Positions 42,899 through 52,725 of a stretch of DNA of 64,000 bases are shown one piece after another. The notes beneath the pieces are model-generated. The model saw only the letters and a list, made by a program, of their open reading frames with translations. It searched no databases and was not told the origin of the DNA. The stretch covers positions 47,649,160 through 47,713,159 of the forward strand of contig CAXKWD010000009.1 in the NCBI GenBank assembly GCA_964059195.1, read 5' to 3'. Every line of letters begins with the position of its first letter. Position 1 is the first letter of the stretch. Made by a program: the position numbers and the translations under genes. This stretch comes from Ectobius pallidus (lineage: Eukaryota; Arthropoda; Insecta; Blattodea; Ectobiidae).

Positions 42899-43387
42899 AT
42901 TCTAAATAAATGTGGAAAAATCGAGTTGGCAATGCAGCACTCTTCGAGCGATTTAATGTTATTCTTAGAAGTAAAATTCTTATTATTCATTTTGATATAT
43001 TAACATCAGTATAACACGAAAATGTACCAGTAGTACGTATTAAACAAGTGTCATGAAATGATCAGAAGGGCATGTCCATGAGAATCAGGACAAAATCCTT
43101 AATTTTTAAAATTATTACTCTTTTAACAACAATACTGTTTTCAGAAGGTAAAAGTTTGAGAGAATGTAGGTAGCATTAAATTTCTTGGATTATACCCTGC
43201 ATTTATTTGTAATTTGAGAGGGAATCCCACTATTCTGATGGCAGACCTAATGTCTACATTTTAGGTCTGTTTTCCAATGGTTTTTGTGCTTGTGTATTAA
43301 TATATAGAAAATACAAATTTATTGGAAAATATTATCAACACATTAGGTACAGTAAACATATTATTCAAATTGTAATTATTTCTTATA

Positions 43388-44112
43388 CAGGGTCCGTCAA
43401 TGAAACGGGATGATTGTAGGTGGCCATGAGACAAAATTGGGAGGTAGTAGGGGGAAGGCAACTGGCGCATCACAATCTGGACAATCTACCATTACTTGCA
43501 ATGGACTGTTGGACAGGTGAATAACGTGGTTATGTAGTGAAAGCGTATTATCAAAATGGTCCAAGTTTTGTGCAAACTCGACGTGCTTTTCAACGTCATT
43601 TTAACATACCGCGTAACCAACCTGTTCCGTCAGATAATGCGATTCGAACATGAATAAAGAACCTCGAGCAAATGGGTTTGACGTCTAAAAAAATGAGGTG
43701 GGAGTGTAAAACCTGTTTGAACGCCTGAAAACATCGGAGCTGTTCAAGAGGCTATTGTCAGAAGCCCATGCCGATCAGCCAAACAACATGCCCTTCGCAT
43801 TGGAATAAGTGACTCATCTGTGAGAAGGATTCTCCATAAGGACCTTACTTTCCACCCTTACAAACTTAAAATTGCGCAATCTCTCAATCCGGGTGACTAT
43901 CAACAAAGAAATGAATTTTGTGAAGTAATGCTCCAAGAATGCCTTGACTGCAATGGAGGACATTTGGTAGACGTAGTGTTCAAAAAATGTTTATTTTTTG
44001 TATTGTACCCAAAATGGCTATTCTTGTACTATTCCATTATTTAGTAAAAAGATATTAAAAAAAGTTTTTTTCAACAAACAATTACTTCATTCCATCATCC
44101 CATTTCATTGTA
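43388..44112 (+). mobile_element. Mariner-type element, internally deleted
   Basis: The left end is CAGGGTCCGTCAATGAAACG after TA. The right end (CATCATCCCATTTCATTG) has lost the outer ten bases but is still followed by TA. Inside are the helix-turn-helix start (AYYQNGPSFVQTRRAFQRHF), DSSVRRILHKDLTFHPYKLK, and the terminal CNGGHLVDVVF. The catalytic core is deleted. It is a dead derivative inside the 6-kb element. Confidence 0.8.
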
Positions 44113-44493
44113 TAATGCCTTTTATTAAGACTTCAAAAGAACATAGCACCTTGTAACGTGAGTTACCAGAAACATTGAAAAGTTGTTACTAAGGTTTTCA
44201 TATTTAGTTTATAGAAACAAAAAATTAATTTCATTTCATACTTGTTGATTAAAAAACCACTAGCATTGATCTGAGTTTCCATGCATAACCTAGAAGTCAT
44301 AATTTTATTTTCAATTTGTGTAACTGTGCTTCCTAGCACAGTCAAATACAAATTTTAACTTAAAAGTAGAAAATACAACCAGCTTTTCATAAATACAGCA
44401 GGCAGGTTGATACCTAATTTATAGGTAACATTGTCTCCATAAGTACTTTTCAATAAAATTTTAAATTTTGGACTTTTGGATTATTTTTCAGTC

Positions 44494-45700
44494 ATGTCTT
44501 TATCTGTAGCAGAAAAAATTAAAAGGCGGAGACAGAAGTTAAAGGATGAGGAAAATTATCTATAATGATGAGAGGAAACGTTTGTTTGTCTGTGCGTGAT
44601 ATTTTAATTATTTAGCTCATCATTTTTACTTCCTCTGCCCGTACCATAGGTACTATAGTAGAGGAAGTATTGTTTTCGACCCTAAAATTCGAAGTTGAGT
44701 TTTTGGCATATATACACGTTTCAAGGCCCCCTGAATCCAAAAATACTATTTTTGGAAACATGTCTGTGTGTGTGTGTCTGTCTGTCTGTCTGTGTGGAAG
44801 TTTGTGAACAGGCTAGCTCCGAAACGGAGAATCGTATGAGAACAAAATTTCGTATTTGGGTCAGGTACCTTCTGAAGATGTGATTCGAAGATTGGCGACA
44901 AATTTCTCTTATTTTTAAGGGGACTTTACATGAAGAAATTTTCGTTTTTCGCGATTTTCTCGAAAACGGCTCTAACGATTTTCTTTAAAATTTGCACATG
45001 TGTTCCTTTTACTGAGAGCTAAAACTTTTATTTGAAACTTTTTTTCGAAAAAATTCTCTGAGGGTAGTTACAGGCCACCCACTGTTCACCCACTGTTTGT
45101 AAAAATTTAGGTATTTATAGGATAATAATAGCGTAAAATTGTGTCTTGCGATTCTGTAAAAGGATATGTGAATACTGCTAACTTTTTTTTTGGGCAGAGG
45201 AAGTTATGTGACTTTCACATCAGATTTTTAATTTTCGAATTAATTACTGTGACCAAAGCTGGGGGGCACCTGCTAGTGAAGAATATAAGAAAAAGCAAAA
45301 ACCATGTTTGAAAAACTAAGAGAAAAACAAAAGCAAGAACTAGCTACAATGAGGGAAAGGAAAAGAAATGCAACTAAACAGGAAGAAAGAAGACGACAAA
45401 GGATAGATAGGCCTGATGAAGCTGTGTCTTCAAGTTTTTGTAGTGCTGGAATATCACACAGATTTCCAAATTGTCAGGTCTACACCTCAAGCTCTGAAGC
45501 TGAAAGTTACTTTCTATTGTATATCAAACAAAAGGGAATATTAGAAATGGTTGTTTTGTCCTTGCTGAGTTCCATCAGAACATAAAAAAAGGTATAGTTA
45601 AGTTTCGGTATGCAGTAGTATGTCAAAGTGATGCCGATGAACATAGCGACATAGAAGTGACCTGTCTGAGAAGTATAGAAAGCAATGTTCTGTTCAAAAC
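44494..45700 (+). pseudogene. Remnant gene of the 6-kb transposon: basic N-terminus and C-terminal fragment
   Basis: After an acceptor-like TTTTTCAG, ATG 44494 encodes MSLSVAEKIKRRRQKLKDEE. The frame is split by an insertion (44561-45276) between ENY and EEYKKKQK, then continues KLREKQKQELATMRERKRNA and EERRRQRIDRPDEAVSSS to about 45440. Charged, coiled-coil N-termini of this kind occur in a group of multi-copy uncharacterised arthropod proteins (from memory, not checked). A short distance on, LAEFHQNIKKGIVKFRYAVV then CQSDADEHSDIEVTCLRSIE ends at TGA near 45702, resembling a C-terminal module of similar proteins. The large middle part is missing, so this is an internal-deletion pseudogene. 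Function in transposition is inference from position only. Confidence 0.5.
44561..45276. repeat. SINE- or RTE-like dispersed repeat
   Basis: It splits a reading frame exactly. It carries a TGTC/TCTG microsatellite at 44760-44797 and blocks such as TCGAAAACGGCTCTAACGAT and TTTGAAACTTTTTTTCG, the latter also at 14270-14290. The stretch GAACAAAATTTCGTATTTGG is typical of short repeats that share LINE tails. No protein is encoded. Confidence 0.6.
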
Positions 45701-46238
45701 ATGAAAAAGAATACCTTTCATTAATTTTAAATAGAAAATTGAGATTTTGCTTGTTCTTAAAGTTAAAATGAAGGGAATTACAAATTCAGTAAGAGAATTG
45801 GCATTTTTAGAATTGCAGGAAATATCTTAGTTTAAATTAAACATGTTTCTATGAAAAAATGATTTTTTTAATTTTTTATTTATTTACTACTAGAGAAATG
45901 TAGGTTACATGTTTAAAAATGTTTGATTATTTTACAAGCAAACCGTTTTGATTTAGTGCACAAATGACAAATTGCAACGTGAGTTACCAACAGGCAGGTG
46001 TTTTATGTCAGATAAACTGTATTTAATTTTTTAAAATTACAAATTGTTTTAATATTCATATTTCAAACATGATAACCTACCAGTACAGCAATACATGTAT
46101 TTATTGAGCCATTAAAAGAGCAGAAAATGCTTACTGAAATCTGAGTTTCAAATACCATGTCCAATTTCTGTAACGTGAGTTACCAATGATTATTCCGGAG
46201 TTTCTATTCCCCCAATCGGATCTCCGGGGGGGAAGGTC

Positions 46239-48251
46239 TTGGATAAAGCTGTTAGCGAATGCAAAAGGAACATCAAAATTGGAACATGGAATGTGAGAAC
46301 ACTTTTAAAACTGGGAAGACTTGATGAACTGAAAAAGGAAATGGAGAAAGCAGACCTTGACATACTGGGTGTCTGCGAAACTAGATGGGGCGGAAATGGT
46401 GACTTCATATCAGATAATTTTAGAGTAATCCACAGTGGAAGTTTGAAGTCTGGGAAAAATGGAGTAGCAATTATTGTTAGAGGTAAATGGAAAAATAATA
46501 TTTTAAACACATACCACTACAATGACCGACTTTTAATGATCAAAATTAAAGCTTTTCCTGTTGACTTATGTATAATAGCAGCATACTTTCCAACTACAAA
46601 CAGCAAGAATGAAGAAGTTGAAGAAATATATGAACAATTAGAAGACTTAATAAAATTAGTAAAAATGCAAGATAATTTGATTATATTGGGAGACTTTAAC
46701 GCATCAGTTGGTGATAAAGAAAATCAGTGGGTTGGGAAGTTTGGTCTGGGTAAAATAAATGGAAGGGGTGAAAGACTACTGGAATTTTGTGAACAACATG
46801 AAATGAAAATAACTAACACATACTTTCAAGTTCCCATCAGAAGAAGATACACTTGGAAGGCACCGGGGGACTTAAGGAGACACCAAATTGATTTCATACT
46901 AGTGAGGAAGAGATACATGAACCAAATCAAGTCTAGTCATTCTTACCCAGGTTTTAAAGTGGACAGTGATCATGTCCTGGTGGTGGCAAAATGCAATATT
47001 ATTATTAAGAAAATTCCAAGGAAGAAGAATAGTAAATGGTGTTTAGAAAAACTTAAGGATACTGAAACAGTGGACAGACTGAAAGAAGAAATGGACAATA
47101 AGCTGGAAGGAAGAGAAAAGTGGGAAGATGTAAAAGAAACGATAATAAAAGTAGCAGATGACATTCTTGGCAAGAACAAACTAGTACCAAGGAAACCATG
47201 GATGACCAAGGAAATATTAGATCTGATTGAAGAAAGGAATACCCTAAGGAATAAAGACTTTGGAGAATACAAAAGAATTAAGAATAAAATCACACAAAAA
47301 TGTAGGGAAGAAAAAGAAAAATGGATGCATGAAGTAAGCGAGGGAATTGAAGAAGATTTATTAAAGGGAAGATCAGATAAAGCTTATAATACAATTAAAT
47401 CATTGATACCTAATCAAAGAACAAAATCAAACATTGTAAAAGACACAAATGGTAAACTGCTTTTTGATAATACTGAGGTGAGTAGAAGGTGGAAGGAATA
47501 CTTGGAAGATTTGTACAATGGCAAAGATATACAAAACGTCAATGATTACATAGAAACGGAGGATGGTGTGGATGAGGAAATGATCGGTCCCTCCATAACT
47601 ATGGGTGAATTTGAAAAGGCCCTAGGAAGCCTAAAAGATAAGAAGGCAACAGGTATAGACCAAATACCAGCTGAATTGCTGAAGAAAACAGGTGAGTCAA
47701 CGAAAATAAAATTATTCAAAATTGTTTCTGACTACTATGAAAATGGAATGCTACCTCCAGACTTTATTAAAAGTAGAACTATAACCATTCCCAAGAAAGG
47801 TAATGCATCAGACTGCAGTAATTACAGAACTATATCAATTCTTTCGCATGCGTCAAAGATTTTACTAAACATAATAAAAGAGAGGCTAAAGGGAAAAATT
47901 GAACAGAATTTAGATGAAGATCAATTTGGGTTTAGAACAGGGAGAGGAACTAGAGAAGCAATTTTAGCCCTTAGACTAATTCTAGATAGAAGAATTGAAG
48001 TAAACAGAAGAACCTTTGCCACCTTCATAGACCTCGAAAAAGCTTTTGATAACGTAGACTGGGAATTACTATTCCAAACATTGAAAAAATTTGGAGTAGA
48101 CTGGAGGGATAGAAGACTTATTCTAAACTTATACAAAACACAAACAACTGAAATAAATATTAATGGGAGCAGACAAGAAGCCAGAATAAGAAGAGGAGTG
48201 AGACAAGGCTGCCCATTATCGCCACATTACAGCTTGACGGTACAGCCCTAG
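46239..48251 (+). CDS. RTE-like LINE ORF: endonuclease and first half of reverse transcriptase
   Basis: The 670-codon frame starts at Met 46239. NIKIGTWNVRTLLKLGRLDE opens the AP-type endonuclease; ILGVCETRWGG holds the catalytic Glu, NLIILGDFNASVG the Asp and Asn, and DSDHVLVVAKC the terminal SDH. The reverse transcriptase begins around residue 455 with KKATGIDQIPAELLKKTGES. DEDQFGFRTGRGTREAI, TFATFIDLEKAFDNVDWELL (domain A, catalytic Asp) and RRGVRQGCPLSP (domain B) follow. After CPLSP the sequence jumps, at about 48224, to a region normally some 130 residues farther on, so the YADD box of domain C is absent. The last eight residues are out of frame. The enzyme could nick DNA but not polymerise. 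Confidence 0.88.
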   Translation: MDKAVSECKRNIKIGTWNVRTLLKLGRLDELKKEMEKADLDILGVCETRWGGNGDFISDNFRVIHSGSLKSGKNGVAIIVRGKWKNNILNTYHYNDRLLMIKIKAFPVDLCIIAAYFPTTNSKNEEVEEIYEQLEDLIKLVKMQDNLIILGDFNASVGDKENQWVGKFGLGKINGRGERLLEFCEQHEMKITNTYFQVPIRRRYTWKAPGDLRRHQIDFILVRKRYMNQIKSSHSYPGFKVDSDHVLVVAKCNIIIKKIPRKKNSKWCLEKLKDTETVDRLKEEMDNKLEGREKWEDVKETIIKVADDILGKNKLVPRKPWMTKEILDLIEERNTLRNKDFGEYKRIKNKITQKCREEKEKWMHEVSEGIEEDLLKGRSDKAYNTIKSLIPNQRTKSNIVKDTNGKLLFDNTEVSRRWKEYLEDLYNGKDIQNVNDYIETEDGVDEEMIGPSITMGEFEKALGSLKDKKATGIDQIPAELLKKTGESTKIKLFKIVSDYYENGMLPPDFIKSRTITIPKKGNASDCSNYRTISILSHASKILLNIIKERLKGKIEQNLDEDQFGFRTGRGTREAILALRLILDRRIEVNRRTFATFIDLEKAFDNVDWELLFQTLKKFGVDWRDRRLILNLYKTQTTEININGSRQEARIRRGVRQGCPLSPHYSLTVQP

Positions 48252-48274
48252 ACCAGGTCGAAAGTTTTTGTTAC

Positions 48275-48835
48275 TTGGGTAGCATTATCAATAAGTTTAA
48301 CAAGTGTGACACAGAAATTAAGAGAAGAATAAACCTGGCTAAACAAGCATTTCAGAACAAAAGGAATCTTCTCACAAATAACCATTTAAACATGGAAGTA
48401 AGGAAAAAATTTGCCAAAACATTTGTAAGTTGTGTATTAACTTATGGATGTGAAACATGGACAATAGGAAAAGCAGAAGCCAAGAAACTAGAAGCAGCAG
48501 AAATGTGGATATGGAGAAGGCTAACAAAGACGAGTTGGGTGGATAGGAAAACAAATGAAGAAGTGCTTAATGAAGTGATGGAAGAGAGATCCCTTCTGAA
48601 TTCAATTAAGAGTAGAAGAGCAAAGTTAGTGGGTCATACATTTCGGCACAATGGTCTACTCATTAACATTTTTGAAGGGAAAATACTGGGAAAGAAATCA
48701 AGAGGACGTCCAAGAAATTCATTTATTAAAAACATGATAAAGGATATGGACGTGCTGTCATACGAAAATCTAAAGAGAACAGCGATGAAGAGGAAGACAT
48801 GGCTACTACAACAAGGCATTGCCTTTAGATCCTGA
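48275..48835 (+). CDS. RTE-like LINE ORF, C-terminal part
   Basis: This continues the previous frame after the deletion and a frameshift. ESFCYLGSIINKFNKCDTEI (partly upstream of this Met) is the motif after the palm, followed by TYGCETWTIGKAEAKKLEAA, WIWRRLTKTSWVDRKTNEEV and GRPRNSFIKNMIKDM to a natural stop at 48835. The tail TGATGATGATGA follows directly. The region forms the thumb and C-terminal part of LINE proteins. Confidence 0.8.
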   Translation: MGSIINKFNKCDTEIKRRINLAKQAFQNKRNLLTNNHLNMEVRKKFAKTFVSCVLTYGCETWTIGKAEAKKLEAAEMWIWRRLTKTSWVDRKTNEEVLNEVMEERSLLNSIKSRRAKLVGHTFRHNGLLINIFEGKILGKKSRGRPRNSFIKNMIKDMDVLSYENLKRTAMKRKTWLLQQGIAFRS

Positions 48836-49800
48836 TGATGATGAATCTCAATAATCTTTGCATTTGTGATCCAGAATTTACACAAAGCATGCAACATGTA
48901 CTCCATTCATTAAAGATTTCACTCATGCATTTTTGGTTGCTTATGTATTTTCTGGAAATTATTTAATAAACATTTAATAAATTATTTAACAAGTAAAAAT
49001 AAATCAATTTGTAACGTGAGTTACCATGGACATGCCCAGAAGTATCCTTTAATAATGTGAAATGTCCCTTTTTGTAGGTAAGTGGTCCATGGTTAAAAGG
49101 TGGCAACCCTACATATCATGCATATAAATACAATCCAGACCTTCAATAGTTAATTTTAGTTGGGATCAGTAATTGCACTTAAGTGTTAGTCTTGCTGTTA
49201 GCAATATTGGTTGCTAATGTATACTGTGAGAAGGAAATCGCTCGATGAGGTGGCATTTAGTTCACCTACTATAAACAAATACTTAGAAGGAAAGATACAT
49301 TTAGAATTGGATGAATGAGAAAAATACAGAAGCTCTAGAAAACATAATGAAAATTTTAAATGAAAGACCAAATCCATCATAATGCAAAATTTGATTCAGG
49401 AAAGAATAGAGTAAACTTCAGATAAGAGCCTGCTTGCTGGAACATTAAGAGATGTCTTTAAGACACTCCAGAGGAAAATATATAAAATATTCGTTGATTT
49501 TAAGAAAGCTCTGGAATACAGAGCAACATTGACAGTGAAATTAGAGGTTATGATTGGAAATATCAATGCTAAGAAGAAGAATAGAAGAACCCCTTAGATA
49601 CAATTACATAAATATAAATTAAAACTACCGGTATATCGTCATCCTCAAATAAGATTACCCAAATGAACGAAAGAGTAGGCCTACTTCAGGACAGTGGTGA
49701 ATTGAGGGTGGGCTAGCCAGGGGCTTTAAGGCAGAATAAAGGGGCTTGATAAATGGTCATACACCTATACTGTACGATACATTTAAATGGTGTAAAAGTT

Positions 49801-50440
49801 AATAAATTAGTCCCTGAGCTGGCCAAAAATTGACCTATATGTAAATAACAAATAATCTTCTAATCATTTCTAGAGGTGGGCATGCTACCTCTACATCACT
49901 GCAGCAGACACAACACAACAGCTTAATTAATAATAACAGTAGTTATAACAATAATAATTTGAGGACTAAAATCAAGACTGGCCTAGGATCCCAACTTCAT
50001 AAATCTGGCTATCATAGTGCACACATTTATTCTCCCGTTAAAAATAAGACATGCATGTTGTGATCCTAGATACACAAAGCTAAGTTATATCTAGAAAGTC
50101 CCTCTTTGCTGCCTCCCAGCTAAATACAGTATGGGAGAAAATTTTACTTACCAGTACCATTCCATACAACTATGCCTTTTAATCTGTTAAAAGATCTTCT
50201 GTCACAGTCACTCTGTGTATGTCACCTGAAAAAACAAAATTGCACAGTGTTTATTTTTCATCCACATAAGAGAGAAAAAATCCCAGTTTTCTTTAAAAGA
50301 CTGCCAACAGGTTTACTCAAGGATGGCTCACACTATTTATTATGAACTGGCTATTACATGTGACTGTGCGAGGGAAACCCAATCATAATTGGGTGAACAC
50401 ATTTCAGCAGAACAGTATAGAAACCAGCTGTCAGGATGTA
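49801..50440 (+). other. Intron 2, unassigned
   Basis: No element was recognised. On the minus strand, 50350-50440 continues the open frame discussed for 51183-51470 when the mariner is removed. Confidence 0.4.
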
Positions 50441-51180
50441 CGAGGGTTATCCAGAAAGTAAGGAACGTTTCCACCTGATGCCGCCAGGCACGCGCCAATA
50501 GCGTATACAATGGTGTGCTCGTACTCGGCACCTCAGTCAGCGCCCAGCTGTGACAACGGGAACACCTCTGCGCTGCCCCTTTTTTTATTATTCAAATTTG
50601 AAATGTGTGCTGCAATCCAAAATCAGTTGTGAGGTGTGGTATGTGATTCGTTTTTTGTTGGCAAAAAACTTAAAACCAATAGAAATTCATCGGGAACTGT
50701 GTGAAGTGTACGGGAACAATGTAATGAGTGTGTCAGGAAGTGGTGTATTCAGTTTAAAAATGGGCGAACAAACGTTCATGATGAAGAGAAGAGTGAACGT
50801 CCGAGCATTGTGACTGACGATCTGGTCGCCCAAGTTGACGAAAAGATTCGTGAAAACCGCCGTTTCACAATAACTGAGCTTTCTCTATGTTTCCCACAAG
50901 TTTCACGGACTTTACTTTTTGAAATTGTTTCACAGAAGCTTCACGACGATGAGGAGCTCCAGGTACGCGTCACTGAGTGGCTGAGATCACAGGCGGCAGA
51001 ATTCTATGACACAGGAATTTCAAAGCTTGTCCACCACTTGATAAGTGCCTGAATTTGTATGGTGATTATGTTGAAAAGTAGTATTTTAGTCCCTCTTTCA
51101 CATGTATATAATAAAATGTTTTTCTTGCACTTGGTTTTTTTTTAATTCCAAAACGTTCCTTACTTTCTGGATAACCCTTG
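50441..51180 (+). mobile_element. Mariner element, internally deleted
   Basis: Ends CGAGGGTTATCCAGAAAGTA and the inverse ending CTTTCTGGATAACCCTTG are flanked by TA (50439-50440 and 51181-51182). The + strand encodes an irritans-like start: CEVWYVIRFLLAKNLKPIEI, HRELCEVYGNNVMSV, then DDLVAQVDEKIRENRRFTIT. A jump follows to the last residues RVTEWLRSQAAEFYDTGISK. The catalytic core is missing. It is a non-autonomous copy. Confidence 0.88.
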
Positions 51181-51182
51181 TA

Positions 51183-51470
51183 AAATGTCGATTTAAAAAT
51201 TCCAATGCCATCTATTGGTTTCCTTCCTGTACTACCTTCTCTCATCACAAAAAACATAAAGACAACATTGCTAACCATAGTATTTTCAGTTTGAAAAGAG
51301 GTTTCCACTTTTAGAAACCCATTCATAAGTTGCAATGTAAATTTAGCATGGTCCCTAGTGTTTTCTTTGTTACTTTTCATGAAAAAAACGTTAAATACAG
51401 AAACACAAGTGTGGATATGCTTTAATAGTGTAGTTGGGCATTCTGTTAGTGTGTGACAGATTTTGAGCAT
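51183..51470 (-). other. Minus-strand open stretch interrupted by the mariner
   Basis: The minus strand encodes MLKICHTLTECPTTLLKHIH, TCVSVFNVFFMKSNKENTRD and onward for about 96 residues up to FKSTF. Excising the mariner plus one TA extends the frame in phase through YILTAGFYTVLLKCVHPIMI to a stop near 50356, giving about 125 residues. Continuity across an insertion site hints at former coding sequence, but no family is recognised and chance remains possible in this length range. Confidence 0.3.
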
Positions 51471-51671
51471 GGTATTACAGTATTACGAAACTGATGTTTA
51501 AAATGTGCAAAAGTTCCTTATCTTTGGAGGTCAATAGCCATGAATTATACTTTTTGAACAATAAAGTTTCAAAAGTCATAAAAACATCAGTTTTTGAGCA
51601 AGAGGTATAATTTATTTTTTAGAATGCTCAGAATTTTATGCTGAAGTCGATTCCATTCAAATCATAAAAAT

Positions 51672-51833
51672 TTATTTTTCTGACTTATGGCTGAGTTTCT
51701 CCAGCAGGCTCACATATAAGTTTTCAAAGAAATACTGGCTGGTGTACAATGGGGCAGCACATGTAAATATATCCTCCAGTATTGGAAATAGCATATCAGA
51801 CAGCTGTTCTTGGAATGTTATATTTTCGGACTT
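51672..51833 (-). CDS. Candidate terminal exon of an antisense gene
   Basis: On the minus strand an AG at 51835-51834 is followed by 53 codons: KSENITFQEQLSDMLFPILE, DIFTCAAPLYTSQYFFENLY, VSLLEKLSHKSEK and a TAA at 51674-51672. An AATAAA on the same strand lies at 51616-51611, about 55 bp past the stop, as expected for a last exon. The phase (0) matches the donor of the candidate exon at 52265-52387. The protein is leucine-rich and helical in appearance; I do not recognise the family. Tafazzin exon 3 on the + strand lies in the intron between the two. The acceptor has a poor pyrimidine tract, which weakens the case. Confidence 0.35.
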   Translation of the reverse strand, partial: KSENITFQEQLSDMLFPILEDIFTCAAPLYTSQYFFENLYVSLLEKLSHKSEK

Positions 51834-51949
51834 CTGCCACTAATTGCATGAACTGTCATTTCTGTGTAGCCTACTAGGTAATCTGATGTACCTGAGTAGC
51901 TATTGCTTCATGCATAAAATGATACTTAAATAATGTGTGTGTTTTGCAG

Positions 51950-52098
51950 CCACCCTAAGCCTTAAACATGTTTGTAATCGTAAGAAGATGAGATGGTCTT
52001 TAGCAGCACATGATATTTGCTTCACTAATGTGTTTCACTCATACTTCTTCATGCTTGGAAAGTGTGTTCCAGTCATCAGAGGGAACGGAGTGTACCAG
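51950..52098 (+). CDS. TAZ: Tafazzin, coding exon 3
   Basis: The exon begins after TGTGTTTTGCAG and completes the phase-1 codon from exon 2. It encodes [20 protein letters not shown] then [20 protein letters not shown] and [23 protein letters not shown] and [10 protein letters not shown] correspond to the human MRWTPAAADICFT and LGKCVPVCRG, the substrate-cleft region after the HX4D motif. It ends in phase 0 at CAG|GTCAGT. Human exon 5, which can be skipped, has no counterpart here: GVYQ joins directly to the next exon, as in the human 262-residue isoform. Confidence 0.92.
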
Positions 52099-52264
52099 GT
52101 CAGTTTTGAAGTTGCAAACTTCACCTGTATGACACAATTTTTACTATTTATACTTTTCTTTGTACTAGGAGTGCATGTTTTTTTATGTACAGTACATCCA
52201 TTCTCTAACCACATTAACTGCAATGCCATATCTCTTATTGAAATAAATGTACACAAAAACATAC

Positions 52265-52387
52265 CTCTTTTATAAGATAAATGTCATCAGGCTTATGCTG
52301 CATCCATCTGTTCTCGTTTGAGAGCAGAATTGACATGCCATACACATTGGTCATGACTTTCCATAACTCTGATAACGTGGAGTTCTC
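52265..52387 (-). CDS. Candidate internal exon of an antisense gene
   Basis: The minus strand shows TACTCAG then 41 codons ([41 protein letters not shown]), then a strong donor GAG|GTATGT. Length is 123 bp and both ends are phase 0, compatible with the candidate exon at 51672-51833. No homologue is recognised. A possible further upstream exon lies at about 53090-53210 (SVDRSITISKISTVLPSVIS and MLPTWRWFIS) but its splice sites are weak. Confidence 0.35.
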
Positions 52388-52531
52388 CTGAGTATTATAC
52401 TTCCATATTTTCATTTTTCTATTCCATGACACTTCTCCATGTTAATTTTTTTGTTTTATTTTTTTAATTCAAGAATTGAATTCACTAAATAAGAAATAAT
52501 ATTTTTAATCAGAATGCACCTTATAATAAGC

Positions 52532-52725
52532 CATGGAGCCCCTAAGCTACCATGAGGTTGAGGATCTCATTTTTTTTTACACAGCTGTCACATGAAGAGT
52601 TCTAAGATTGTCAGCCATATGCTACCCATTGCCTTTAATCTAGCAATTGCTCCTTATACTCATTTCTATTAAAGGCTGAGTAGATTTCGGAGCCGTAGTA
52701 CCACCAGAAAGATGAGGCTAATTAA
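52532..52725 (-). repeat. Old copy of the second SINE family
   Basis: This is similar to 3530-3720 (AGCCATGGAGCCCC, AAGATTGTCAGCC, CCACCAGAAAGATGAGGC) but about 25-30 percent diverged. The tRNA-like head is lost. Confidence 0.6.

Larger units (their letters stand above)
46185..48845 (+). mobile_element. RTE-like LINE with internal deletion
   Basis: It sits directly after a GTAACGTGAGTTACC motif of the 6-kb element and ends with the tail GATCCTGATGATGATGA. Two long frames cover the endonuclease to RT domain B and the C-terminal part. The catalytic part of RT in between has been deleted. Base composition and open frames show it is young. RTE assignment rests on the single ORF, the domain order and the short TGA-repeat tail. 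Confidence 0.85.
43069..49036 (+). mobile_element. Uncharacterised 6-kb TIR transposon, 6-bp TSD
   Basis: The perfect 12-bp ends GGCATGTCCATG and CATGGACATGCC lie next to CAGAAG on both sides (43063-43068 and 49037-49042). The paralogous repeat at 3086 keeps the empty site, so the boundaries are well supported. The motif GTAACGTGAGTTACC occurs at 44153, 46170 and 49011, with a variant at 45974. Its own coding part seems limited to a basic N-terminal fragment (44494-45410) and a C-terminal fragment (about 45555-45700). Later insertions inside are a mariner (43388-44112), a SINE-like repeat (44561-45276) and an RTE-like LINE (46185-48845). The superfamily is not known to me. Confidence 0.75.
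42899..49800. repeat. Dispersed repeat B, copy 2, split by a transposon
   Basis: The halves 42899-43068 and 49037-49800 together match 2918-4240. The split is at CAGAAG, which stands once at 3086-3091 in copy 1 and twice here. This copy lacks the SINE found in copy 1. Confidence 0.75.

Noticed and set aside
52235..52432. Treating the whole 65-codon minus-strand frame as one gene
   Set aside because: Only the part between the AG at 52388 and the GT at 52264 is supported as an exon; residues outside it are intronic in the model.
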